DNA of 24,358 nucleotides from an uncultured Burkholderiales bacterium. GTDB lineage: Bacteria; Pseudomonadota; Gammaproteobacteria; Burkholderiales; Burkholderiaceae_E. Each line of letters starts with the position of its first letter. The first letter of the stretch is position 1. Positions 1 to 6,200 of this stretch are shown here, one piece after another. Under the pieces are notes generated by a model. The model had not been told where the DNA came from. It made no database searches and worked only from the letters and a program-made list of their open reading frames with translations. A program made the translations under genes and the position numbers. The stretch spans positions 1 to 24,358 of the forward strand of contig CAIUGQ010000307.1 of assembly GCA_903898725.1 (NCBI GenBank), read 5' to 3'.

Positions 1-28
1 ACGCGCGCGTGGGCGCGTGCCGGCGGAT

Positions 29-55
29 CGCGGCCCGGAGCACGCCCGGGCCGCG
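29..55 (-). terminator. Stem-loop after the HU/H1-like gene
   Basis: CGCGGCCCGG (29-38) and CCGGGCCGCG (46-55) are perfect inverted repeats of 10 bp around a 7-nt loop, just beyond the stop codon of the leftward HU-like gene. The stem is very GC-rich. There is no clear U-tract, so termination is inferred from position and stem strength. Confidence 0.5.
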
Positions 56-60
56 CGCGA

Positions 61-549
61 TCACTTGACCGCGTCCTGCGCCTTCTTGAGCATGCGCACG
101 CGGATGCGGGTGCTCGCCGGCTTGGCGGCGAAGACCTGCTCCTGCTTGGTGAAGGGGTTCACGCCCTTGCGCGCCGGCTTGGCCGGCACGGTCACGGCGG
201 TGGCCTTGAGCAGACCGGGCCACGTGAAGGCGCGCGCGCCCTTCTTGCTCAGCGACGCGAGGATGGTCGCCTCGAGGTTCGCGAGCACGGCCTTGACCGC
301 CTTGACTTCGACCGCGGCGACTTCGGCGAGGTGCGACACCAGGCCCGACTTGCTCAGGGGCTTGGCGATCGGCTTCATCGGGGCGGCGGTGACGTTCGGC
401 GAGGCGGGCTTCGCGGCTTTCGCAGCGGCCTTCGGAGCGGCCTTGGCGGCAGCTTTCTTGGCGGGTGCCTTGGCGGCGACCGGCTTCTTGGCGGCGGGCT
501 TCTTTGCGGCGGGCTTCTTGGCAGCGGGCTTTTTGCTTGCGGTGGCCAT
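61..549 (-). CDS. HU-family DNA-binding protein with histone H1-like Lys/Ala tail
   Basis: 162 residues. Residues 1 to about 57 are almost only Lys, Ala and Pro in AAKKP-type repeats, like bacterial histone H1-like tails. Residues about 58-162 look like an HU/IHF fold: a helical dimerisation half (SKSGLVSHLAEVAAVEVKAV), then a beta-arm segment with GVNPFTKQEQVFAAKPAS, and the closing basic helix RMLKKAQDAVK. HU proteins bend and compact DNA as dimers in the nucleoid; the tail should add non-specific DNA binding. The ATG at 549 is chosen over an in-frame start 15 codons upstream because AGGAA lies 6 nt before it and the Lys-rich tail begins there. It is a single gene with its own leader of about 175 bp. 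Family assignment is firm; the exact role (HU-like versus H1-like) is inferred. Confidence 0.85.
   Translation of the reverse strand: MATASKKPAAKKPAAKKPAAKKPVAAKAPAKKAAAKAAPKAAAKAAKPASPNVTAAPMKPIAKPLSKSGLVSHLAEVAAVEVKAVKAVLANLEATILASLSKKGARAFTWPGLLKATAVTVPAKPARKGVNPFTKQEQVFAAKPASTRIRVRMLKKAQDAVK
478..540 (-). repeat. 15-bp tandem coding repeats in the HU/H1-like tail
   Basis: About four imperfect tandem copies of a 15-bp unit (GGCTTCTTGGCGGCG on the plus strand) encode the repeated AAKKP pentapeptide. Copies differ at a few synonymous positions. Such arrays can change length by slippage, which would change tail length without breaking the frame. Confidence 0.6.
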
Positions 550-704
550 GTGGGTTCCTGTGGCGGTGGCGGGAGACCTCGAGGTCGACGGCATCGATCG
601 CGCTACGCGTGCCGCGACGACGCAGCGCGATTCTACTCACGAACATCGGGCCGGGTGGCGTTTTTTCCCGTGCAAACCCGCGTTTTTCAGCCTGGAGCGC
701 GGCG

Positions 705-722
705 CGCCCGAGACAGCGGGCG
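705..722 (-). terminator. Weak hairpin downstream of psd
   Basis: CGCCCG (705-710) and CGGGCG (717-722) form a 6-bp stem with a 6-nt loop immediately after the psd stop codon. It is short and lacks a U-tract, so this is a weak candidate. Confidence 0.25.
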
Positions 723-725
723 GTC

Positions 726-1604
726 TCAGGCCGACGTGCGCACCGCCATCGACTCGCCCAGTCGGATCGGACGACCCGGTGACCACGACCGCTCGAAGCG
801 CATCGGCAGCGCCGGCCACAGCATGACCACGGTGGAGCCGAGCAGGAAGCGGCCCATCTCGGCACCCTGCGCGAGCGTGATCGCGGGCTCGTCGTAGTCC
901 CATGTGCGCACCGTGCCCGGACGCGGCGGATTGACCATGCCGTGCCACACGGTGGCCATGCTGCCCACGATGGTCGCGCCCACCAGCACCAGCACGAACG
1001 GGCCGTGGGCGGTGTCGAACAGGCAGACCACGCGCTCGTTCCGGGCGAACAGGCCGGGGATGCCGCGCGCGGTGGCCGGGTTCACCGAGTACAGGCTGCC
1101 CGGCACGTGGACCATGCGCCGCAGCCGGCCCGCGCAGGGCATGTGGATGCGGTGGTAGTCGCGCGGACTGAGGTAGAGCGTCGCGAAGGCGCCATCCTCG
1201 AAGCGCGCGGCGAGCGCGGCATCGCCGCCGAGCAGTGCCGTCGTCGTGTAGTCGTGACCCTTGGCCTGGAACACCCGATCGCGCTCGATGCGGCCGAACT
1301 GGCTGATCGCGCCGTCGACCGGGCAGATCCAGTCGGCGTCGGCCAGCGGTCTCGCGCCGGGGCGCAGCGCGCGCGTGAAGAATTCGTTGAAGCTCGGATA
1401 GGCCTCGATGCGCGGGTCCGCGGCCTCGGCCATGTCGACCCGATAGCGCGCGACGAAGCGACGGATCGCCGCATGCGTGAGGGCGCCGGCGCGTGCCGAG
1501 GCGAGACGCCCCGCCATGACGGTCATCGCCTGCTTGGGCAGCAGGTGCTGCAGGAGCACGAAGGGATCGGTCAACTCGGCACCGTACGTGGAAGGCGCAG
1601 GCAT
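726..1604 (-). CDS. psd: Phosphatidylserine decarboxylase proenzyme
   Basis: Converts phosphatidylserine to phosphatidylethanolamine at the inner membrane. It is a pyruvoyl enzyme made by self-cleavage of a proenzyme. The 292-residue product aligns along its length with E. coli Psd: PSFNEFFTRALRPGARP near residue 70, PVDGAISQFG (Asp97), SPRDYHRIHMPC (His154), LFARNERV, VGATIVGS, and the self-cleavage motif LGST (255-258) with Ser257 as pyruvoyl precursor. Asp97/His154/Ser257 match the known D-H-S autocleavage triad. The ATG at 1604 is chosen for family length; GTG 1652 and ATG 1646 in frame would add 16 or 14 residues, and none of the starts has a strong Shine-Dalgarno. The product is shorter than E. 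coli Psd because it lacks the acidic C-terminal extension. The gene is divergent from rdgC with 77 bp between the starts. Confidence 0.95.
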   Translation of the reverse strand: MPAPSTYGAELTDPFVLLQHLLPKQAMTVMAGRLASARAGALTHAAIRRFVARYRVDMAEAADPRIEAYPSFNEFFTRALRPGARPLADADWICPVDGAISQFGRIERDRVFQAKGHDYTTTALLGGDAALAARFEDGAFATLYLSPRDYHRIHMPCAGRLRRMVHVPGSLYSVNPATARGIPGLFARNERVVCLFDTAHGPFVLVLVGATIVGSMATVWHGMVNPPRPGTVRTWDYDEPAITLAQGAEMGRFLLGSTVVMLWPALPMRFERSWSPGRPIRLGESMAVRTSA

Positions 1605-1681
1605 TCTAGCGGCGCGCGTTCGAGGCCGGTCCGCCGGATCGGCCATACTCACGGCTTTTTTCGCGAAGGAATGCCGCGCCC

Positions 1682-2650
1682 ATGTGGTTCAAGAACCTGA
1701 TCGTGCTTCGCGTCCCGACCGGCTGGGACCTCGACGTCGACACCCTCGCGGACGCGCTGCTGCCGCTCGCCTTCACCGAGGCCTCGTCGGTCGAGGAGGT
1801 GCGCTCGGGCTGGGTGCCGCCGCGCGACGGCGACACGTCGCTGGTCTTCGCCTCGGGCCGGCAGATGCTGATCGCGCTGCGTCAGGAGAAGAAGCTGCTG
1901 CCGGCGCGCGTGGTGTCGCAGTTCGTCAAGCAGAAGGCCGAGCGCATCGAGGCCGACGAGGGCTTCAAGCCCGGCCGCAAGCGGATGAAGGAGCTCAAGG
2001 AGCAGGTGCGCGACGAGCTGCTGCCGCGCGCCTTCAGCCTCTCGACCGACACGCGCGCCTGGATCGATCCGGTCGGCGGCTGGCTGGTCATCGACGCGGC
2101 CTCGCAGACCCGTGCCGACGAGATCGTCGGCCTGCTCGCCAAGTCGCTCGACGGGTTCCCCGCACGGCCGCTCAAGACCGTCGCCTCGCCGACCGGTGCG
2201 ATGACGCAGTGGCTGGTCGACGACGACGCGCCCGCCGGCTTCAGCATCGACCAGGACGTCGTGCTCAAGGCCCGCGATTCGAAGGCGACGGTGCGCTACG
2301 CCAACCAGTCGCTCGAGGCCGATGACGTCGCGCGCCACACCAAGGCCGGCAAGCTGTGCACGCGACTCGCGCTGACCTGGGCCGATCGCGTCAGCCTCGT
2401 GCTGACCGACTCGATGGCCATCAAGCGGATCCGTCCGCTCGACGTGCTCAAGGAGTCCGAGGCGGGCAGCGCCGCGGGTGCCGACGCCGAGGAGCGCTTC
2501 CTGTCCGACTTCACGCTGATGGCGGGCGAGCTGGCCTCGCTGCTCGCGGGTGTCGTCGACGCGCTCGGCGGACCGCTGCCCGATGCACGGCTCGATGCGA
2601 AGCCGGACGCGCCCGCGCAAGGCGAACGGCGGCTCGCGAAGGCGGCCTGA
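1682..2650 (+). CDS. rdgC: Recombination-associated protein RdgC
   Basis: 322 residues starting MWFKNLIVLRVPTGW, typical of RdgC, a nucleoid-associated, ring-shaped dimer that binds double-stranded DNA and modulates RecA filament activity. Also visible are the conserved QEKKLLPARVVSQFVKQK segment (near residues 65-82), the LLPRAFSLSTDTRAWIDP block (near 110-127) and the W-A-D-R-V-S-L-V-L core. Length matches the family (about 300 residues). The ATG at 1682 is the natural start because the family begins with this aromatic-rich peptide. An AAGGA sequence lies about 12 nt upstream. The C-terminal 30 residues are Ala/Asp-rich and variable. Single gene; it shares a short divergent control region with psd. 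Confidence 0.93.
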   Translation: MWFKNLIVLRVPTGWDLDVDTLADALLPLAFTEASSVEEVRSGWVPPRDGDTSLVFASGRQMLIALRQEKKLLPARVVSQFVKQKAERIEADEGFKPGRKRMKELKEQVRDELLPRAFSLSTDTRAWIDPVGGWLVIDAASQTRADEIVGLLAKSLDGFPARPLKTVASPTGAMTQWLVDDDAPAGFSIDQDVVLKARDSKATVRYANQSLEADDVARHTKAGKLCTRLALTWADRVSLVLTDSMAIKRIRPLDVLKESEAGSAAGADAEERFLSDFTLMAGELASLLAGVVDALGGPLPDARLDAKPDAPAQGERRLAKAA

Positions 2651-2662
2651 GCACGCGCCCGG

Positions 2663-2694
2663 GGGCCGGCCCGGCCTCCCGGATGCGCCGGCCC
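2663..2694. terminator. Possible hairpin between convergent rdgC and thioesterase genes
   Basis: GGGCCGGC (2663-2670) pairs with GCCGGCCC (2687-2694) across a 16-nt loop, in the 70-bp gap between the convergent genes. GC-rich hairpins arise easily at this composition, so confidence is low. Confidence 0.3.
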
Positions 2695-2720
2695 GTCCCG
2701 CTCGGTGGGCCCCGCCGGCC

Positions 2721-3194
2721 CTACCAGTGCGGCCGATCGTGGCCGACGCGCACCGGCCGCACCTCGTCGGTCGACACGTTGGCCAGTGCCGAACCGAACT
2801 CGGCCGGGATCGGCAGCGAGCGCAGGCGGTCGCCGACCTTGGCGACCCAGGCGCGCACCTCCCAGCCCTCGACCAGCAGCTGCTGGCCGCGCATCAGCTT
2901 GTAGTCGATGCGAAAGCGCTTCGGTCCGAACTTCTCGATGCGCGCCTCGGCGAGCAGCCGATCGCCGTCGGTCGAGGCCACCAGGAACTTCGCGTGGGCC
3001 TCGAGGATCGGCGTGCCGACCACGCCGTAGCGCTCGGTCAGCGAGGCCTGCGACAGGCCGGCGCAGCGCAGCCAGTGCTGGAAGGCCGTGTCGAACCAGT
3101 AGAAGTAGTGCGGGTAGAACACGATCCGCGCGGGATCGCAGTCGCCCCATTCGACGGTGAACGACGTGGTGAAGGCGATCGGCTGCGAGTCCAT
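2721..3194 (-). CDS. Hotdog-fold acyl-CoA thioesterase (4-hydroxybenzoyl-CoA thioesterase type)
   Basis: 157 residues. The segment VEWGDCDPARIVFYPHY (residues 14-30) is the signature of the 4-hydroxybenzoyl-CoA thioesterase family, with Asp20 in the position of the catalytic Asp17 of the Pseudomonas enzyme. The YFYWFD continuation is also typical. The family hydrolyses acyl- or aroyl-CoA thioesters in the cytoplasm as tetramers. The substrate cannot be read from sequence. The start is the only good Met before the signature, though no strong Shine-Dalgarno precedes it. It lies 100 bp downstream of the mandelate-racemase-like gene on the same strand and may be co-transcribed with it, which would fit a shared aromatic or hydroxy-acid context. 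That link is inference. Confidence 0.82.
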   Translation of the reverse strand: MDSQPIAFTTSFTVEWGDCDPARIVFYPHYFYWFDTAFQHWLRCAGLSQASLTERYGVVGTPILEAHAKFLVASTDGDRLLAEARIEKFGPKRFRIDYKLMRGQQLLVEGWEVRAWVAKVGDRLRSLPIPAEFGSALANVSTDEVRPVRVGHDRPHW

Positions 3195-3224
3195 GGGGCG
3201 GTCCGGGGCGGTCGGTGAGGCGAA

Positions 3225-3248
3225 GGGGGTGTCGGAGGGGGTGTCGGA
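3225..3248. repeat. Two tandem copies of a 12-bp G-rich unit
   Basis: GGGGGTGTCGGA occurs twice head to tail (3225-3236 and 3237-3248) in the 100-bp gap between the thioesterase and the mandelate-racemase-like gene. No function is evident. Confidence 0.5.
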
Positions 3249-3294
3249 GGGTTGAGGTCGGGCGATGCCGCCGCGGGGCGCTCGGCGCGTCCGC

Positions 3295-4392
3295 TCAGGC
3301 AGCGTAGCGGCGCACGGCGTCCTCGTCCCAGTCGATGCCGGTGCCGGGGACGTCGGGGGCGGTGACGAAGCCGTCGCGCGGCGCGATCGGCCGGGCGAGG
3401 ACCGGCGCGGCCCAGTCGACGAACTCGAGCCAGTGCGCGGTCGGCGTCACCGCCAGCAGGTGCGCGCTCACCTCGGGGAACAGGTGCGAGGACATCTCCA
3501 GCCCGGCGGCCTGGGCGAGCGCGGCCGCGCGCATCCAGCCGGTGACGCCGCCGATGCGCTCGGCATCGGGCATCACGTAGTCGGCCGCGCCCACGGCCAG
3601 GGCCTGCGCCATCTGCTCCGGCCCCATGAAGTTCTCGCCGAGCTGCAGCGGCGTACGCAGCTCGCGGGCGATGCGCGCGTTGCCGGCGAAGTCGTCGGCC
3701 CGGGTCGGCTCCTCGATCCAGGCCATGCCGCCCTCGTCGTCGATCATGCGGCCGCGCAGGATCGCGTCGTTGACGCTCAGGCACTGGTTGAAGTCGCACA
3801 TCAGCGTCGCGTCGGGGCCGATCGCGGCGCGCACCGCACGGATCGCGGCGAGGTCCTCGCGCGGGTCCGGCCGGCCGAGGCGCAGCTTCACCGCGCCGAA
3901 GCCTTCGCCGATCAGCGCGTGCGCCTCGGCCGCGAGCTCGCCGACCGGCATCAGGCCCAGCCCGTTCGAGTTGTAGGCGCGGATCGGACGCGGCGTGCCG
4001 CCCAGCAGCCGCGCCAGCGCCACGCCTCGATGCCGCGCGAGCGCGTCCCAGGCGGCCATGTCGATGCCGGACATCGCGAACAGCACGATGTTGTGGACCC
4101 CGAGCAGCGCATAGCGCGCGCGCAGCGTGCGCTCGATGTCGAAGGGCGCGAGCGGCACGCCGACGAGCATCTGCGCCATCGCCTCGACGAGCGCCACCAG
4201 CGGCGCGAGGTTGTGCGGGCCGATCGCGAACAGGTAGCTGCGGCCGGTGACGCCGACATCGGTCTCGAGGTCGATCAGCACGAGCGCGGCGCGCTCGACC
4301 GCACCGCTGCCGGTACGCAGCGGGCGGCGCATCGGGGCGAGGACGGGGCGAACGCGCAGGGCGCGGATCGCGGGGGTGGCGGCGTCGGTCAT
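3295..4392 (-). CDS. Mandelate racemase/muconate lactonizing family enzyme (enolase superfamily)
   Basis: 365 residues with the full enolase-superfamily layout: N-terminal capping domain (about 1-130) and TIM barrel (about 131-350). Metal ligands are Asp200 (CDFNQ), Glu227 (WIEEP) and Glu253 (LGENF). The His/Asp dyad is Asp276 (MPDAERIGGVTGW) and His303 (SSHLFPE), and Glu323 (TAHWLE) matches the mandelate racemase general acid. The barrel segment from about 195 to 325 is close to Pseudomonas putida mandelate racemase as I know it. At the second-strand KxK motif, however, the sequence is AVKLRLG: Lys169 is kept, but the catalytic Lys166 equivalent is Arg171. These enzymes abstract the alpha-proton of a hydroxy acid with a magnesium ion. 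Racemase, dehydratase or another activity cannot be decided here. No Shine-Dalgarno is obvious at the ATG. Confidence 0.88.
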   Translation of the reverse strand: MTDAATPAIRALRVRPVLAPMRRPLRTGSGAVERAALVLIDLETDVGVTGRSYLFAIGPHNLAPLVALVEAMAQMLVGVPLAPFDIERTLRARYALLGVHNIVLFAMSGIDMAAWDALARHRGVALARLLGGTPRPIRAYNSNGLGLMPVGELAAEAHALIGEGFGAVKLRLGRPDPREDLAAIRAVRAAIGPDATLMCDFNQCLSVNDAILRGRMIDDEGGMAWIEEPTRADDFAGNARIARELRTPLQLGENFMGPEQMAQALAVGAADYVMPDAERIGGVTGWMRAAALAQAAGLEMSSHLFPEVSAHLLAVTPTAHWLEFVDWAAPVLARPIAPRDGFVTAPDVPGTGIDWDEDAVRRYAA

Positions 4393-4777
4393 GGAGGGCG
4401 GGGCACGCGCGGAGGGGACGGGCGAAGAGGACGGGCGGGCAGGACGGGCGGGCGCGGACAGGCGTCGCGCCGGCGCATTCTCGCCTGCACCGTCCGGCGC
4501 GGCAAACCTCGGGCCGCGCGTGGCGGTCGCAGGTGGCGGGTCGTGGCGATTCGTGGAGGGTCGTGGCGATCCGTGACGATCCGTGGAGGGTCGTGGGGAT
4601 CCGTGGCGATCCGTGGCGTGCCGTGGCGCTTTGTGGCGATCCGTGGCGATTCATGGCGCTCCGTGGCGCTTCGTGGCGCTCGCCGGGGCTCGTGGGGGCT
4701 CGCCGGGTGAGCCACTCGGCACCGACCATGGGTTCCTCCCCGGGCAGTCGCCCGCGTCGCCACCCATCGGTGATCCC
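4393..4777. other. Divergent 385-bp intergenic region with repeats
   Basis: This gap separates the leftward enolase-superfamily gene from the rightward TOPRIM gene. It holds two tandem copies of the 13-bp unit AGGACGGGCGGGC (4428-4440, 4441-4453), the 10-bp-period array (4533-4682) and a looser continuation with GGGGCTCG at 10-bp spacing (4685-4702). It must carry promoters for both flanking genes, but I cannot pick a convincing -35/-10 pair. The rightward frame stays open through the array, so an upstream start at 4583 would add 65 residues to the TOPRIM protein. I regard that as unlikely because homology begins only after 4778. Confidence 0.6.
4533..4682. repeat. Array of fifteen 10-bp units, consensus GTGGCGATCC
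   Basis: Fifteen consecutive units of exactly 10 bp, no insertions or deletions, run from 4533 to 4682. Fourteen begin GTG and one begins ATG. Exact consensus copies are at 4563-4572, 4603-4612 and 4633-4642. The variants include GTGGAGGGTC (twice), GTGGCGATTC (twice) and GTGGCGCTTC. The unit length is close to one DNA helical turn, so the same face is presented each time. The array lies between divergent genes, ending about 95 bp before the TOPRIM start. Confidence 0.85.
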
Positions 4778-5464
4778 ATGCACGCCTCCTGGTCCGTCCC
4801 GCCCCTGCTCGCCGACTGCGCCCTCCACGGTCCCGAGTCCGGCGCGGAGCTCTTCGTCGTCGAAGGCCGATCCGCGGCCGAGTCCGTGCTCGCGGTCCGC
4901 GATGCCCGGCGGCAGGCCGTGCTGCCGCTGCAGGGCAAGCCGCTGAACGGCGCGCGCGCCACCGCGGCACGGGTGGCGGCGGACCCCTTCCTCGGCGCGC
5001 TGTCCGCCGCGCTGGGCACCGGCTGGGGCGAGGCCTGCGCGCTCGGCGGCCTGCGCTACGAGCGCGTGCTGCTGCTGCACGACCCCGACGCCGACGGCAT
5101 CCACATCGGCGCGCTGCTGCTGATGCACCTCGCCCGCTGGCTGCCCGCGCTGCTCGACGCAGGGCGGGTCGAACGGGTGCAGGCGCCGGTCGGCGAGGTC
5201 CGCGGCGCGCCGGGCACCGCGCCGGTGCTGGCCTTCGGCGACGCGCACTTCCGCGTGCTGTGCGAGCAGGTTCGGGCACGCACCGGCACCTGCGTCGCGG
5301 TGCGCTACCGCGGGCTGGGCAGCATCGGTGCCGAGACGCTGCGCGCCACCTGCCTGGACCCCGAGACGCGGCTGACCACGGTGCTGGGGTCGGCCGATGC
5401 ACGGCTGGCCGCGTGTGCGTTCGGGCTCTCGTCGCGAACGGGGCCGGCGGTGCTGCCGGCCTGA
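4778..5464 (+). CDS. Orphan TOPRIM-domain protein, C-terminal half of a GyrB/ParE-type topoisomerase subunit
   Basis: 228 residues aligning only with the C-terminal half of type IIA topoisomerase B subunits. Visible in order are LLADC (10-14), AELFVVEGRSA (23-33, GyrB usually VEGDSAGG), AVLPLQGKPLN (47-57), LRYERVLLLHDPDADGIHI (92-110, GyrB TDADVDGSHI), and VRYRGLGSIGAETLRATCLDPETR (175-198, GyrB QRYKGLGEM...). The metal-binding acids Glu29, Asp102, Asp104 and Asp106 are kept. The Asp after Glu-Gly is replaced by Arg31, and Gly-Gly after Ser-Ala by Ala-Glu. The ATPase (GHKL) and transducer domains are absent, and there is no coding remnant of them upstream, so this is not a recent truncation. 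The ATG at 4778 has GGTGA close upstream. Role unknown: a DNA-binding or metal-binding regulator or a partner of GyrA/ParC is conceivable. Confidence 0.75.
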   Translation: MHASWSVPPLLADCALHGPESGAELFVVEGRSAAESVLAVRDARRQAVLPLQGKPLNGARATAARVAADPFLGALSAALGTGWGEACALGGLRYERVLLLHDPDADGIHIGALLLMHLARWLPALLDAGRVERVQAPVGEVRGAPGTAPVLAFGDAHFRVLCEQVRARTGTCVAVRYRGLGSIGAETLRATCLDPETRLTTVLGSADARLAACAFGLSSRTGPAVLPA

Positions 5465-5496
5465 AGCGCGCCGCCCGCCCCGAGCCGTCCGGACTA

Positions 5497-5508
5497 GACC
5501 CGAGGGTC
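5497..5508. repeat. Small inverted repeat after the TOPRIM gene
   Basis: GACCC-GA-GGGTC is a short perfect inverted repeat 32 bp after the TOPRIM stop codon. It may contribute to termination or be incidental. Confidence 0.25.
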
Positions 5509-5564
5509 CGGGGTCGAGGGCGCGGCCGGCGTATCCTGCTCGGGTTCCGCGGCGGAGCCCCCGT

Positions 5565-5590
5565 CAGGCATCGCGCATCACCGATGCCTG
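5565..5590 (+). other. Perfect 9-bp stem-loop in the intergenic leader
   Basis: CAGGCATCG (5565-5573) and CGATGCCTG (5582-5590) form a perfect 9-bp stem with an 8-nt loop, 101 bp after the TOPRIM gene and 69 bp before the next start. It could be a terminator for the first gene or a 5' leader structure for the second. No U-tract follows. Confidence 0.4.
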
Positions 5591-5659
5591 CGTCGCGTTC
5601 CCACGCTGCCCGCCGCCCGCCCCACGCCGCCCGCCGGCTCCGAACCGCACAGCACCGCC

Positions 5660-6160
5660 ATGACCGACCCTGACGCCCCCGCCGACGACGCCGACGACGC
5701 CGTCCGCGAACCCCGCCTCTGGCACGACAACGGCTGGACCGCCCGCGTCATCAAGAACGAGGACGACGACGGCTGGGCCGTCGAGATGATCAAGGACGGC
5801 AAGTCCGAGCCGGCGCTGGTCGGCCCGTGGACCATGGGCCGCGACAAGCGCAACCCCAAGCCGCTCGACGTCAACGCCTTCAACACGCTGGTGAAGACGG
5901 CCTCCGAAGTGCTGCGCCGGCACGAGCAGCAGCTCACCGCGCAGCTGCACCGCGAGACCGAGGTCGACACGCCCGAGGGCCGCGTCACCGTCACGCTGGA
6001 CATCGTGCCCGACGAGGACGACCCGTACGCGACGCTCGCCGCACGCGACGTCTTCGGCACGAGCCTCGCGAGCCAGCGGGTGTCGGCCGGCTACCGGCTC
6101 ACTGCGGCAGCAGCAGCGCGCTGGGTGGAGGCGGGCTACCCGCGCCCTCGGGAGGAGTGA
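5660..6160 (+). CDS. Uncharacterised acidic protein (166 aa)
   Basis: I do not recognise this family. The product is 166 residues, with an Asp/Glu-rich N-terminus (1-18), a middle rich in W and charge (LWHDNGWTARVIKNEDDDGW, then GPWTMGRDKRNPKPLD), a predicted helix with FNTLVKTASEVLRRHEQQL (near 73-91), and a C-terminal part predicted beta then helix (VTVTLDIVPDEDDPYATL, then TAAAAARWVEAGYP). There is no signal peptide, membrane segment or catalytic motif. The strong third-position GC bias and well-formed protein composition support a real gene. The middle could be a small beta domain, but I cannot tie it to a function. It stands alone on the plus strand and ends at a strong hairpin facing the citrate-synthase-like gene. 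Confidence 0.7.
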   Translation: MTDPDAPADDADDAVREPRLWHDNGWTARVIKNEDDDGWAVEMIKDGKSEPALVGPWTMGRDKRNPKPLDVNAFNTLVKTASEVLRRHEQQLTAQLHRETEVDTPEGRVTVTLDIVPDEDDPYATLAARDVFGTSLASQRVSAGYRLTAAAAARWVEAGYPRPREE

Positions 6161-6163
6161 GCA

Positions 6164-6190
6164 GGCGGGCCCGCTGCGAGCGGGCCCGCC
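6164..6190. terminator. Perfect 12-bp hairpin between convergent genes
   Basis: GGCGGGCCCGCT (6164-6175) and AGCGGGCCCGCC (6179-6190) are perfect inverted repeats with a 3-nt loop, filling the 40-bp gap between convergent stop codons. Symmetry makes it usable from either side. There is no U-tract. Confidence 0.6.
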
Positions 6191-6200
6191 CGATCGCGGT

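Noticed and set aside
1082..1474. Arg/Ser-rich 130-codon frame inside psd
   Set aside because: It is a shadow frame of a well-matched enzyme gene, with no plausible protein composition.
4533..4682. CRISPR array
   Set aside because: The units are 10 bp and contiguous with no spacers, and no cas gene is present.
4583..4777. Upstream start that would translate the 10-bp array as part of the TOPRIM protein
   Set aside because: Homology begins after 4778, the added peptide is repetitive, and a reasonable Shine-Dalgarno precedes 4778.
3038..5248. Minus-strand 736-codon frame with a repeated His-Pro-Arg-Ile-Ala-Thr-like peptide
   Set aside because: It overlaps three better genes. The peptide repeat is only the 10-bp DNA array read in three frames.
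5532..5537. TATCCT as a -10 box for the acidic protein gene
   Set aside because: No acceptable -35 lies at 16-18 bp upstream, so it is not listed as a promoter.
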